A stretch of 33,374 nucleotides of DNA from an uncultured Oscillospiraceae bacterium. GTDB lineage: Bacteria > Bacillota > Clostridia > Oscillospirales > Acutalibacteraceae. Made by a program: the position numbers and the translations under genes. The DNA is taken from the NCBI GenBank assembly GCA_949283785.1, contig CASDTR010000023.1, positions 1 to 33,374 of the forward strand, given 5' to 3'. The notes beneath the pieces were generated by a model. It made no database searches, was not told the origin of the DNA, and worked only from the letters and a program-made list of their open reading frames with translations. Positions 6,736 through 15,012 of the stretch are shown piece after piece; positions within the stretch are counted from its first letter, which is position 1; each line of letters begins with the position of its first letter.

Positions 6736-7896
6736 ATGAACTTCAAAAAGCAGATTTTTGGTTTTATGGATATGCTCCGATTTAAAAAGCTTGTCCCGAA
6801 CCGCAGGGAAGCCCTCGCCAACGGAGCCGACACTCCCCTGCCCAAGGAATATCGTACAAATATTTTAGCTCATAAGCTCCACCCCGGATATATGGCCGTA
6901 GAGCTTACGGAAATACGCACCCTTACCCCCGATATGAAGGAATATGTATTCAAGCGTGTTGATGAAAATGCATTTCCCTTTTTCAGGGCGGGCCAGTATG
7001 TCTCCCTTCAGGGAAAAGTGGGCGACAGCCTTGTAAGCCGCCCCTATTCCATTGCCTCAAGCCCCAGAGAAGCGCTTACGAACGAGCTGACTCTCGGAAT
7101 AGAAAAAGCGGGATTCTTCTCGGATTATCTTGATTCTCAGGCTAAAGTCGGAGACCAGTTCACTATGAGCGAGCCTTCGGGTGAATTCCATTATGAGTCC
7201 CTCAGGGACAAGAAACAAATAGTCTGCATAGCCGGCGGCAGCGGCATCACTCCCTTTGTATCAATGGCAAAGAGTATGTCCGAAGGCGATGAGGACTATG
7301 AGATGACCCTTTTCTACGGCGCCCGCGACGTACAGCATATCGCATACAAAAGCGAGCTGGACGCTCTGGCCGAAAAGGGACTCAAAACGGTTTATGTCCT
7401 CAGCGACGAGGAAGCCGAAGGATATGAGCACGGCTTTGTTTCCGCCGAAATCATTGAAAAATATGTTGATATTAAAAATGTTACATTCTTCATGTGCGGA
7501 CCCAAGGCAATGTACGACTTCGTTCTCAAAGAGCTTGAGCCTTATAAGCTGCCGCTGAAGGCAGTCCATAAGGACGCCACTTACTGCTCTGACAGAAATG
7601 TTGAAAATCCGAAGACCTTCCGCCTTACGGTCCATGTGCGCGATCTTGTGTACAATATAGATGCAAAAGAAAATGAAACCCTCCTCACTTCAATGGAGAG
7701 AGCAGGCATAAACGCTCCCAACAAGTGCAGGGCAGGCGGCTGCGGATACTGCCACAGCAAGCTTCTCAAAGGCGATTTCATTGTCGCTGACGCACGTGAC
7801 GGCAGAAGGGAAGCCGACCGTAAATTCGGATTTATCCACCCCTGCGTCACCTATCCTCTCAGCGATATGGAAATAGACGTCCCCCCGGCTTATTGA
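6736..7896 (+). CDS. Ferredoxin reductase fused to a [2Fe-2S] ferredoxin domain
   Basis: A 386-residue electron-transfer protein. After an unusual N-terminal extension of about 50 residues comes a ferredoxin-NADP reductase module: FAD-binding RPYSIASS near 96-103 and NAD(P)-binding GGSGITPF near 162-169, with MCGP near 253. The C-terminal plant-type ferredoxin has CRAGGCGYC (C-x4-C-x2-C) and a distal Cys in HPCVTYP. This is the layout of oxygenase and similar reductases that pass electrons from NAD(P)H through FAD to [2Fe-2S] and then to a partner. It starts one base after the flavoprotein stop with GGGAGG upstream, so the two are almost surely co-translated. The flavoprotein is the likely acceptor (inference). 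Confidence 0.88.
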   Translation: MNFKKQIFGFMDMLRFKKLVPNRREALANGADTPLPKEYRTNILAHKLHPGYMAVELTEIRTLTPDMKEYVFKRVDENAFPFFRAGQYVSLQGKVGDSLVSRPYSIASSPREALTNELTLGIEKAGFFSDYLDSQAKVGDQFTMSEPSGEFHYESLRDKKQIVCIAGGSGITPFVSMAKSMSEGDEDYEMTLFYGARDVQHIAYKSELDALAEKGLKTVYVLSDEEAEGYEHGFVSAEIIEKYVDIKNVTFFMCGPKAMYDFVLKELEPYKLPLKAVHKDATYCSDRNVENPKTFRLTVHVRDLVYNIDAKENETLLTSMERAGINAPNKCRAGGCGYCHSKLLKGDFIVADARDGRREADRKFGFIHPCVTYPLSDMEIDVPPAY

Positions 7897-7915
7897 TAAA
7901 ACCCCTTTTAAGCAT

Positions 7916-7956
7916 AAACTGCGGACAGCTTTAAAGCTGCCCGCAGTTTGCTTTTT
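7916..7956. terminator. Bidirectional terminator
   Basis: AAACTGCGGACAGCTT pairs with AAGCTGCCCGCAGTTT across a short centre with one mismatch. T-rich sequence follows on the + strand and A-rich sequence precedes it, so it can serve both the reductase gene and the convergent MATE gene. Confidence 0.75.
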
Positions 7957-7969
7957 ATTCAATTCTTTT

Positions 7970-9346
7970 TTAATTTTCTTTTACAGCTTCCATGGGCTTA
8001 ATCTCCTTGCGGTACGCATATCTCAGGAAAACGATGCATATTACAAAGGACACGATTTCCGCTATGGGGAAGGAGAACCAAACGTTATTAAGTTCGCCGA
8101 ACTGAGCAAATATAAAGGCAAGAGGCAGCAGCACCACAAGTTGCCTGAGCACTGAGATCAAAAGACTCAGTATTCCGTGGCCCAAAGCCTGGAAAAGCGA
8201 GGAGCAAATAACTGCGAAGCCTGCGAAAATAAAGTTGAAGCTGATTATCCGCAAAGCCGGGACGCCTATCGAAAGCATATTGTCGGAGGCGTTGAAGATT
8301 CTAAGCAGGCTTTCGGGAATGAGCATAAACAGGGCAAAGCCTATGAGCATGATGCCCACCGCATACACTATGCTAAGCTTTACGGTCTTTGTGATTCTGT
8401 CGGGCTTTTTCGCTCCGAAATTATAGGCAACAATGGGAACCATGCCGTTGTTAAGACCGAATACGGGCATAAACACAAAGCTCTGGAGCTTGAAATAAAC
8501 TCCGAACACCGCCGTCGCCGTAGAGGTAAATGCAATGAGTATTTTGTTCATTCCGAAGGTCATGACGCTGCTTATGGACGCCATTATAATCGACGGTACG
8601 CCCACGGAATAAATGCTCTTTATTATTTTTCCGCTGGGACGGAATCCCTTGAAGCCGAGTCTTACCTCATGATTTTTAAAGTGGTTCAAAATGACAGCCA
8701 GTATGCAGGCAACAATCTGTCCGAGAACGGTGGCCGCGGCAGCTCCCGCAACTCCCATTTCGGGGAAGCCCAGAAGTCCGAAAATCATAATGGGGTCAAA
8801 AATTATATTTATGATCGCTCCGACTCCCTGGGTTATCATCGTATAAAAAGTCTTTCCCGTTGACTGAAGGAGCCTTTCAAAGGTAACCTGTCCGAACAGG
8901 CCGAATGATAAAACTGTACATATCAGAAGGTAATCCTCACCGTAATTTACGATTTCGGTAATATCAGTCTGCAAGGTGAAGAACATCCTCGAGAAAAATC
9001 CTCCAAGAACCGCAAAAACAACGAAGCTGCAAACTGTCAGAAAAATAGCGTTATTGGCTGTTTTGTTGACCTTTTCATAGTTCTTTTCACCAAGGCTCTT
9101 TGACAAAACTGCGTTTACGCCGACGCCCGTGCCAGTAGCCACGGCTATCATAAGGTTTTGCGCAGGGAAGGCCAGCGATACGGCAGTAAGGGCGTTTTCG
9201 CTTATCTGGGCGACAAACATGCTGTCCACTATGTTGTAAAGCGCCTGCACAAGCATGGATATCATCATTGGTACCGACATTGAAACGAGAAGCTTGTTTA
9301 CAGGCATAGTGCCCATTTTGTTTTCTTTCTTTAAAATTTCAGCCAT
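7970..9346 (-). CDS. MATE-family efflux transporter
   Basis: A 458-residue inner-membrane protein with about 12 hydrophobic helices in two similar halves, typical length for MATE. The first half starts LLVSMSVPMMISMLVQALYNIVDSMFV-like and contains the AIINIIFDPIMIFG segment common to NorM/DinF-type exporters. These proteins expel cationic drugs, dyes or metabolites by Na+ or H+ antiport. The ATG overlaps the stop of the upstream kinase-like gene (TAATG), and GGGGAGG lies about 10 nt before it, so translation is coupled. Control by the divergent MarR protein is likely. The substrate is unknown. Confidence 0.9.
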   Translation of the reverse strand: MAEILKKENKMGTMPVNKLLVSMSVPMMISMLVQALYNIVDSMFVAQISENALTAVSLAFPAQNLMIAVATGTGVGVNAVLSKSLGEKNYEKVNKTANNAIFLTVCSFVVFAVLGGFFSRMFFTLQTDITEIVNYGEDYLLICTVLSFGLFGQVTFERLLQSTGKTFYTMITQGVGAIINIIFDPIMIFGLLGFPEMGVAGAAAATVLGQIVACILAVILNHFKNHEVRLGFKGFRPSGKIIKSIYSVGVPSIIMASISSVMTFGMNKILIAFTSTATAVFGVYFKLQSFVFMPVFGLNNGMVPIVAYNFGAKKPDRITKTVKLSIVYAVGIMLIGFALFMLIPESLLRIFNASDNMLSIGVPALRIISFNFIFAGFAVICSSLFQALGHGILSLLISVLRQLVVLLPLAFIFAQFGELNNVWFSFPIAEIVSFVICIVFLRYAYRKEIKPMEAVKEN

Positions 9347-9945
9347 TAATCCGCAACCTCCCCTGATACAAGCTTAACTATGTAATCGGAAATGGTGTCA
9401 AGGCCGATGGTGCTGTTGAGCATAAGATGATAATTGTGAGGGTCTCCCCATTTAGCCTCGGTAAAGCGGTTATAGTAAGCGGCGCGCTGCTTGTCATATT
9501 TCTCAATGTAGCGCTTCGCATCATTAGTCTTTTCGCCGTAAACCTCAGTTACACGCTTTATCCTTTCCTCGGCGGGAGCATAAATAAACACCTTCAAACA
9601 CTCGTTGTTGTCCCGCAGCACATAGTCGGCGCAGCGTCCCACTATTACGCATGGGCCTTCCGCCGCGACCTGCTTTATGATATTTGACTGAGTGATGAAA
9701 AGCTGATCGTCTATGGGCAGGTTATTGCTGTCAAAGTAAATGTTATAAAGGAAACTCGACGTCCTCTTTTTCTCGGCGGCTTCAACATAATTCTCGGAAA
9801 ATCCGCTGTCTGCCGCAATCATCCTTATGAGTTTTTTGTCATACAGAGGTATTCCCAGCGTTTGAGCTACCTTTTGGGCTATGAGCCTTCCTCCGGAGCC
9901 ATGCTCACGGCCGATTGTAATAACCGGATATTTCATAAATTTCAC
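9346..9945 (-). CDS. Cytidylate-kinase-like family protein
   Basis: A 199-residue P-loop protein. The N-terminal ITIGREHGSGGRLIAQKVA corresponds to the nucleotide-binding loop of the cytidylate-kinase-like family (GxxxGSGG, about residues 11-24). CVIVGRCADYVL near 100-110 and YDKQRAAYYNRFT near 145-160 are typical later elements. Family members are annotated by similarity to CMP kinase, but many stand alone beside transporters and their nucleotide substrate is not established. GAAGGAGTG precedes the ATG. It leads an operon with the MATE exporter. Whether it phosphorylates an exported compound or senses nucleotides cannot be decided here. Confidence 0.85.
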   Translation of the reverse strand: MKFMKYPVITIGREHGSGGRLIAQKVAQTLGIPLYDKKLIRMIAADSGFSENYVEAAEKKRTSSFLYNIYFDSNNLPIDDQLFITQSNIIKQVAAEGPCVIVGRCADYVLRDNNECLKVFIYAPAEERIKRVTEVYGEKTNDAKRYIEKYDKQRAAYYNRFTEAKWGDPHNYHLMLNSTIGLDTISDYIVKLVSGEVAD

Positions 9946-9952
9946 TCCTTCT

Positions 9953-9974
9953 AAAAGTTTCTTAGGAAACTTTT
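9953..9974. promoter_or_regulatory. Palindrome in the kinase-MATE leader
   Basis: AAAAGTTTC and GAAACTTTT form perfect 9-bp arms around TTAG. It lies between the operon's promoter and its ribosome site, about 30-50 nt after the expected start. It could be a MarR-family roadblock operator or an mRNA hairpin. Confidence 0.4.
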
Positions 9975-10010
9975 TGTCCTTTTCTAAATATTTATTTTTC
10001 TGCGTTTGAT

Positions 10011-10039
10011 ATTATATAGCAGCTAGTACAATATGTCAA
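10011..10039 (-). promoter_or_regulatory. Consensus promoter of the kinase-MATE operon
   Basis: On the minus strand TTGACA (10039-10034), exactly 17 nt, then TATAAT (10016-10011): both hexamers are perfect consensus. Such a strong promoter needs a repressor, which fits the divergent MarR gene. Confidence 0.8.
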
Positions 10040-10070
10040 TCACATGATAAAGTGCAAATTTTAAAAAAAC

Positions 10071-10099
10071 TTGACACAATCGGCTCCTGAATATAAAAT
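10071..10099 (+). promoter_or_regulatory. Promoter of the MarR gene
   Basis: TTGACA (10071-10076), 17 nt, TAAAAT (10094-10099). The expected start near 10106 leaves a leader of about 55 nt. It rules out translation beginning as early as the TTG at 10071. Confidence 0.65.
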
Positions 10100-10160
10100 T
10101 AAAGTTGCCTTTGAAACCAAATTTAAACGCCTTCAAAAGTTTTTGTCCCGGAGTGGTGAT

Positions 10161-10595
10161 ATGAACGACTTTTCCGAAAAAGACATACTGAAAATGATTT
10201 CGCTGATATACCGCAAAATGCAAATTTATCTTGACAGACAAACTGCTGATTTGGGAATAAGCAGCGGCACCCTTCCCTTTATCATGATAACCTGCGAGCA
10301 CGGCGGCATAAATCAGAACCGTTTCTGCGAAATTCTCGACATAAGCAAGGGTACCGTGGCAAAGAGCCTTGCAAAGCTGGAGGAGCAGGGCTTTGTCTCC
10401 CGCTCGGAAAGCTCCGAGGACGGCAGATGCATAATCGTTCAGCCGACGGAAAAAGCCATGGAAATATATCCGAAGCTTCTCGAGGCCGACACTGCATGGA
10501 TAAAGCAGATGACAAAGGATATGACCGAAATCGAAAGAATGGTATTTGTCCAGACCCTGAAAAAGGTTTCAAAAAACATAAGCGATTACTTCTGA
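10161..10595 (+). CDS. MarR-family transcription regulator
   Basis: A 144-residue winged-helix regulator. The N-terminal dimer helix includes IYRKMQIYLDRQTADLGIS. The helix-turn-helix is INQNRFCEILDISKGTVAKSLAKLEEQGFV (about residues 53-82), followed by the wing with SSEDGRCIIVQPTEKA, in which the D-x-R pair of the family is present as EDGR. The start at 10161 is chosen from CCGGAGTGG upstream and from the position of the promoter. The divergent kinase-MATE operon with its consensus promoter is the probable target, giving drug- or metabolite-induced efflux (inference from arrangement). Confidence 0.85.
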   Translation: MNDFSEKDILKMISLIYRKMQIYLDRQTADLGISSGTLPFIMITCEHGGINQNRFCEILDISKGTVAKSLAKLEEQGFVSRSESSEDGRCIIVQPTEKAMEIYPKLLEADTAWIKQMTKDMTEIERMVFVQTLKKVSKNISDYF

Positions 10596-10695
10596 TAAAG
10601 TCATATAAAACAGATTCCCCCTGAATTCGCCGTTTAGTGGGTATTATTTTATATGAGCACCGTGTATCATTGTTTCAGAAAAAGGAGGTAATTTT

Positions 10696-11145
10696 ATGAA
10701 TACGGCAAAAACGGGACAGCTCATTGCAGCAAAGCGAAAAGAAGCGGGTCTTACTCAGGAAAAATTAGCAGAAAAAATCGGAATTACAAACAAAACCGTT
10801 TCAAAGTGGGAAACCGGAAAATCCATGCCCGACTATTCCGTGGTATCCGAACTGTGCAGGGAACTCAATATAACCGCAGGAGAGCTGCTTTCGGGAAAAG
10901 AAAGTGAAGAAAAAAGCGACTCCGATCTTCTGGAAGCCTTTGAAAGGATACAAAAGCTCGAAAAAGAAAGGACTCTTCTCTTAGGGCTTGTGCTCATAAT
11001 CATGGGCATGGCTCTCTCAGCTTTATCTCAGCTGACGGGAGGCTCGGATTTTAAAGATTTTTTATCGGGAATAATGATGGGGCTCTCCGTAAGCATAATG
11101 ATAATAGGAATATATACCTCGGCAAAAACGTTTTCAAAACAGTAA
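10696..11145 (+). CDS. XRE-family HTH regulator with membrane anchor
   Basis: A 149-residue protein. Residues about 7-62 form a lambda-repressor-type helix-turn-helix (LIAAKRKEAGLTQEKLAEKI, then NKTVSKWETGKSMPD, typical of the Clostridia XRE group). A charged coiled linker follows (about 70-90), then two hydrophobic helices at about 93-113 and 122-142. AAAGGAGG stands 8 nt before the ATG. HTH proteins of this build are thought to hold a DNA-binding domain at the membrane and respond to envelope conditions. No partner gene is adjacent, and no function beyond probable regulation can be stated. Confidence 0.8.
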   Translation: MNTAKTGQLIAAKRKEAGLTQEKLAEKIGITNKTVSKWETGKSMPDYSVVSELCRELNITAGELLSGKESEEKSDSDLLEAFERIQKLEKERTLLLGLVLIIMGMALSALSQLTGGSDFKDFLSGIMMGLSVSIMIIGIYTSAKTFSKQ

Positions 11146-11150
11146 AATTC

Positions 11151-11186
11151 AAAAATCCGATCGGAACAGATCCGACCGGATTTTTC
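11151..11186. terminator. Bidirectional terminator between convergent genes
   Basis: AAAAATCCGATCGG pairs with CCGACCGGATTTTT (one mismatch) around a 7-nt loop. Runs of A before and T after make it active in both directions, for the XRE gene and for the CHAP gene. Confidence 0.75.
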
Positions 11187-11261
11187 TTATTGCTTTCCGC
11201 TGTTTTGCAATTGCATTTTATTTCCTTATATTTCGGCGGACGGCCGAACAGGTATCATCCG

Positions 11262-12464
11262 TCAAAATCTTACGGCACTGAAACCGATAATATCGCTTGT
11301 GGCATCGTCGAGCCTGTAGGCCCTTTTCAGGCACTGTCCGCCTCTGGCGTTGCCCTCAACGGTAATGATCGTCTTGGTTTCGGCATAGTATTCAACAACT
11401 ATTCCCACATGATTTACGCTCATCTCATTGTTGAAGCCGTTGTATTTGAAATAAATAAGGTCTCCTCTTTTGGGAGTATATGACGCTTTGTCCTTATAAT
11501 CCTGCCAGTTTATATTTGCAACTGCGCTGCGGTTGAGATAGCTTTCATCTATCCCCGCACGGTCAGCACACCAGGATATAAAAAGCGCACACCATGCGCT
11601 TATGGGCATTCCCGCGCTGCTGCCGTATTTATTCCAGCCATCCGTATGGGAATACGGAAAGACCACGTTTTCTCCGTTTGAATAACCGTTGACATAGCCT
11701 ACCTGACTTTCGGCAATCTGTGCAAAGCATTCTCTTGTGCCTTTCTCAGCGGTATATTCTACAGCGCATTGGTGGTTAACGTCGGCTGCGACTGCGGCGG
11801 TATATTCTCCCGAAAACAAACCGGAATTCGATCCGCTGTCGGAACCCGACGGAGCGTTAAGTTTTAAATAACCAAGGGATATACCCTCAACATTGCCGGA
11901 AACAATTCTGATTGTCAGCTGGAAGGCTCCGGAAACATAGCAGTAATAAAGTTTGCCGTCGTTTTCAACAGGGCTGCTCTCTCCGTAAATCTCTGTCATC
12001 TTCTCTCTGCTGTCCCCGACCTTAAGCCCTTCGGAAGTTGAGGAAAGCAAAATGGAATTGAGTCGCTTTTCCCTGCCGTTTGACCAGAACAAATAAGTTG
12101 TTCCGTCCTTCGTATCTATAAACATATCATCAGAATCATAAGAAATACCATGCTTATCCAGAACAGACTTTACGGAATCGTAAGATGTGTTGAGAGTTAT
12201 CTCCCCCTCACCGTTTTTATCCGTAAGTCTGGCCGAAGCGCTTATTACCGTCTCCTCTGATGCAGCTTGTCCGTCCGTCTCTGATTCATCGCGATCTGAA
12301 GTTTCCGGCAAAGTGTCGGAAATCGTATTTGATTGAGTGGAAGTCTCTCCGGAATCAAATTCTTTTTCCCCGTCGGAGAACTTATTGACACAAAAGGCCA
12401 TGACAATTATAAGCACCACAGCTGCAAAAATAATAATCCAGTAATATCTTTTTCCCTTTTCCAT
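11262..12464 (-). CDS. Membrane-anchored CHAP-domain wall hydrolase
   Basis: A 400-residue extracytoplasmic protein. Residues 7-25 are a single membrane anchor or uncleaved signal. A low-complexity Ser/Thr/Asp/Glu linker follows to about 80, then a middle domain (about 85-205) I do not recognise that resembles a small beta-rich sensor, a second Ser/Gly linker, and a C-terminal CHAP amidase/endopeptidase domain from about 245. The likely catalytic Cys292 is in SAWCALFISWCADRAG and His352 in VNHVGIVVEYY. CHAP enzymes cut peptidoglycan stem peptides or cross-bridges. GAGAGGGTGA precedes the ATG. It has its own promoter at 12537-12565 and no operon partner, so a role in wall remodelling is the simplest reading. 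Confidence 0.85.
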   Translation of the reverse strand: MEKGKRYYWIIIFAAVVLIIVMAFCVNKFSDGEKEFDSGETSTQSNTISDTLPETSDRDESETDGQAASEETVISASARLTDKNGEGEITLNTSYDSVKSVLDKHGISYDSDDMFIDTKDGTTYLFWSNGREKRLNSILLSSTSEGLKVGDSREKMTEIYGESSPVENDGKLYYCYVSGAFQLTIRIVSGNVEGISLGYLKLNAPSGSDSGSNSGLFSGEYTAAVAADVNHQCAVEYTAEKGTRECFAQIAESQVGYVNGYSNGENVVFPYSHTDGWNKYGSSAGMPISAWCALFISWCADRAGIDESYLNRSAVANINWQDYKDKASYTPKRGDLIYFKYNGFNNEMSVNHVGIVVEYYAETKTIITVEGNARGGQCLKRAYRLDDATSDIIGFSAVRF

Positions 12465-12536
12465 CTGCTCACCCTCTCGATAATTTTCTTACCTTTAAAA
12501 TTTATTTTTTACATGCTTAAATTTCATGTGATTTTT

Positions 12537-12584
12537 ATAATAACAATTTTAATTCGATATGTCAAAACTTTGAAAGGCAAAGTT
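12537..12584 (-). promoter_or_regulatory. Promoter of the CHAP gene with adjacent inverted repeat
   Basis: On the minus strand TTGACA (12565-12560), 17 nt, TATTAT (12542-12537). Immediately upstream of the -35 lies AACTTTG/CAAAGTT (12566-12584), 7-bp arms around 5 nt, a possible regulator site. The rest of the gap between 12465 and 12848 is AT-rich and shows no gene. Confidence 0.6.
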
Positions 12585-12761
12585 ATTTAACGTTCGTATG
12601 AAAATGATGCTTTTATTCGTTGCATTGACAAAAATATAGCCCGAGAAAACGCCGCTGCGGATAATCCGGCCGTAATTTTGCACTTTCCCAGATTTTTAAG
12701 TCTTATAAAACATAAAGCGAAAATATCAAATTTTTCCAGTCAAACACACTGCTGTACAGTG

Positions 12762-12793
12762 AAACGAGGTCCACACGCTCAGTGAACCTCGTT
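12762..12793. terminator. Terminator-like hairpin after the SDR gene
   Basis: AAACGAGGT pairs with ACCTCGTTT (9 bp) around a 14-nt loop, downstream of the minus-strand SDR/epimerase gene. The T-run on the minus strand is only three bases, so termination strength is uncertain. Confidence 0.4.
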
Positions 12794-12848
12794 TGCTTGC
12801 TGTATATTTTCCAGCCTTATGTATTTAGATTTAACGAACCGGCTTCTC

Positions 12849-13907
12849 TCAGCTCTTAACCGGCTTTTTCGCCATCTTTTTTCTCTTTTTTACGGCAGGA
12901 TCCTTCGGATCACCCTCATTGTCTCTGATCCATTTGATCATATCGGTAACAGACTGCTGAACCGTCATGGGGTGATAATCCAAATCCTTCTGAGCCTTGG
13001 CATAAGAGAAGTTGCAGTTTGAAACAAGTTTTCTGACTGAATATTCCGTAAGGAAAGGAGTTGCATTCGTAATTTTATAATATACGTTCATAATGGGTAA
13101 AAGAGCCTCTATGAAGCCTTTTCCGAGTTTGATTTTCGGAGGCTTCTTATGTTCGGAGGCGGCAAGCGCTTTGATAAAATCATCAACTGTCATAGCGTCG
13201 CCGCAAAGAATGTAGCATTCACCCGGTTTTCCGTTCTTGGCCGCCATTCTCGTTCCGTAGGCAATATCGCGGACGTCTACAAAATTGTAGCCGCCGAAGC
13301 CCAGCGAAACCGGGAATTTGCCTTCCATATACATTCTTACCATTTCACCTATGCTCGAAACATTAATATCATAAGGTCCTATACATGCGCTGGGCTGAAT
13401 TACTACCGTTTCGAGACCGTCCTTTCCGTTGCTGTCAAGAACGTACTGTGTAGCCTCCGCTTTTGTCTTCGCATATGCTCCCTCAAGAATTTCAGGATCA
13501 TAATGATCAAGTTCTGTCATGAGCTGATTGTTCGGAAGAGGTGAATATGTGTCAACTGAAGACATATATACAAGCTTCTTAACTCCGCACTTCTTGCATG
13601 CTTCCACAACATTTTTTGTGCCCTGCACATTTACTTTGTAAATAATATCCTCATATCCCGCCTTGATCTCCACCATACCCGCAAGGTGATATACAATATC
13701 GGCGCCTTCAAAAGCTTTTTCAAGAGAATCAAGTTTTGTAACATCGCCGTATACTATTTCGCAGTCAAGATCTGCCACTCTTTCACCATCGCGCTCGTTT
13801 ATGGCAACAACTCTGGTTTTTTCATCGTTATTAATAAGGTCCAGAAGCAGCGCATATCCAACATGGCCGGTAGCACCGGTTATTACACTTAATGTATTAT
13901 CAGACAT
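12849..13907 (-). CDS. NAD(P)-dependent epimerase/dehydratase-like SDR
   Basis: A 352-residue extended short-chain dehydrogenase/reductase. The Rossmann motif GATGHVG is at residues 11-17. The catalytic elements are MSSVDTYSPL (Ser) near 115-125 and YAKTK (Tyr, Lys) near 144-148. The layout resembles the 3-beta-hydroxysteroid dehydrogenase / dihydroflavonol reductase branch of NAD-dependent epimerases. The C-terminus is strongly basic (KKRKKMAKKPVKS), which is unusual and could promote membrane or nucleic acid contact. GAGGG lies upstream of the ATG. It follows the fur-rubrerythrin pair on the same strand with a 65-nt AT-rich gap, so it may share that transcript. The substrate is unknown. Confidence 0.82.
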   Translation of the reverse strand: MSDNTLSVITGATGHVGYALLLDLINNDEKTRVVAINERDGERVADLDCEIVYGDVTKLDSLEKAFEGADIVYHLAGMVEIKAGYEDIIYKVNVQGTKNVVEACKKCGVKKLVYMSSVDTYSPLPNNQLMTELDHYDPEILEGAYAKTKAEATQYVLDSNGKDGLETVVIQPSACIGPYDINVSSIGEMVRMYMEGKFPVSLGFGGYNFVDVRDIAYGTRMAAKNGKPGECYILCGDAMTVDDFIKALAASEHKKPPKIKLGKGFIEALLPIMNVYYKITNATPFLTEYSVRKLVSNCNFSYAKAQKDLDYHPMTVQQSVTDMIKWIRDNEGDPKDPAVKKRKKMAKKPVKS

Positions 13908-13972
13908 TTTTTTACCCTCACTCTTTTTTTATTTATTAATTCTTAAAATTAATAATATTCAATATTCAATTA

Positions 13973-14509
13973 TTAATAGTTTTGTGCGCGAAGCTGGAAG
14001 TATGCCCTGGGATGATCGCATACGGGACATCTCTCGGGAGCTTCCTTTGTATAGCAGACATAGCCGCAGTTAAGGCAAATCCAGCCCACAGTTTCTTCCT
14101 TCTCAAATACGGAATCGTTATCCATATTCTCGATGAGCTTCCTGTATCTCTCTTCATGCTCTTTTTCGATTTTCGCAACAGCTTCAAAAAGGAACGCTAT
14201 TTTATCGAATCCCTCTTCTCTCGCTTCCTTGGCGAAAGTTGCATACATGTCGGTCCACTCATAGTTTTCTCCCGCAGCGGCATCTTCAAGATTTGTATGG
14301 GTATCCTGAATACCGTCGTGGAGAAGCTTGAACCAGATTTTTGCATGCTCTTTTTCATTGTTGGCAGTCTCTGTAAAAATATTGGCTATTTGCTCATAAC
14401 CCTCTTTTTTGGCCTTGGAAGCATAGTAGGTATACTTATTTCTGGCCTGAGACTCGCCTGCGAACGCAGCCATAAGATTGGCTTCTGTTCTTGAACCTTT
14501 AAGTTCCAT
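13973..14509 (-). CDS. rbr: Rubrerythrin
   Basis: A 178-residue di-iron peroxidase that reduces hydrogen peroxide in anaerobes. The ferritin-like domain spans about residues 5-135 with iron-ligand Glu in [23 protein letters not shown] and the later [14 protein letters not shown]. The C-terminal rubredoxin-type domain has WICLNCGYV and CPVCDHP, giving the four Cys that hold one iron. The start at 14509 is preferred over the ATG at 14515 because AAAGGAG would be only 2 nt from the latter. It lies 27 nt after the Fur-family gene on the same strand, and co-regulation by iron or peroxide is likely. Confidence 0.95.
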   Translation of the reverse strand: MELKGSRTEANLMAAFAGESQARNKYTYYASKAKKEGYEQIANIFTETANNEKEHAKIWFKLLHDGIQDTHTNLEDAAAGENYEWTDMYATFAKEAREEGFDKIAFLFEAVAKIEKEHEERYRKLIENMDNDSVFEKEETVGWICLNCGYVCYTKEAPERCPVCDHPRAYFQLRAQNY

Positions 14510-14536
14510 TTGCATTTCTCCTTTTCTTTAAAATTT

Positions 14537-14932
14537 TTAGTGTATTTCTTTTTCACGGCATTTATTGCAAATACCGTAAATCACTAAGATATATTGTGTT
14601 ACCTTGAAGGTGGAAATATTCATGATTTTTTCTTCAATTCCCTCAAGCTCTTCTGCTTCTATGTCAAAAACTTCTCCGCACTGAGTACAAAAGCCGTGAA
14701 AATGCTTGTGTATGCTCCCGTCAAAGCGATCACTTCCGTCCGGAACACGGATTTTCAATATTTTTCCCTGAGAAGCAAACTGATTAAGATTCCTGTAAAC
14801 CGTCGCAAGGCTCAAATTCGGATTTTCAGGCTTAAGCTTATTGTATAAAGTATCGGCGGTGGGATGACAAGGCTCTTCCAAAAGAGCGTTATATATGATC
14901 TCTTTTTGTTTGGAGCGTCTTACTGTGCCCAT
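14537..14932 (-). CDS. Fur/PerR-family metal-dependent repressor
   Basis: A 131-residue regulator. The N-terminal winged helix includes HPTADTLYNKLKPENPNLS and ATVYRNLNQFASQG (about residues 20-60). The metal-binding/dimer domain has HKHFHGFCTQCGEVFD and the C-terminal CNKC, so both CxxC pairs of a structural zinc site are present. The start at 14932 has AAGGAGG 6-7 nt upstream; an earlier ATG at 14953 does not. The operon with rubrerythrin suggests a PerR-like peroxide role, but the promoter carries a Fur-type 7-1-7 box rather than a PerR-type box, so I leave the subfamily open. Confidence 0.9.
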   Translation of the reverse strand: MGTVRRSKQKEIIYNALLEEPCHPTADTLYNKLKPENPNLSLATVYRNLNQFASQGKILKIRVPDGSDRFDGSIHKHFHGFCTQCGEVFDIEAEELEGIEEKIMNISTFKVTQYILVIYGICNKCREKEIH

Positions 14933-14983
14933 TTTGTCCTCCTTTGACCGCAATCAGACTGCGGAAATTACGCTATTTTCTTA

Positions 14984-15000
14984 TTGATAATTATTATCAA
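14984..15000. promoter_or_regulatory. Fur-type operator box
   Basis: TTGATAATTATTATCAA is a perfect 8-1-8 inverted repeat containing TGATAAT-N-ATTATCA, the Gram-positive Fur 7-1-7 form. It starts about 6 nt after the expected transcription start of the fur-rubrerythrin operon, suited to autorepression. Confidence 0.85.
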
Positions 15001-15012
15001 TTAAACGATTAA

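Noticed and set aside
8177-8863. Open frame of 228 codons on the + strand
   Set aside because: It is antisense to the conserved MATE gene, has no ribosome site, and its product is low-complexity and unlike any family.
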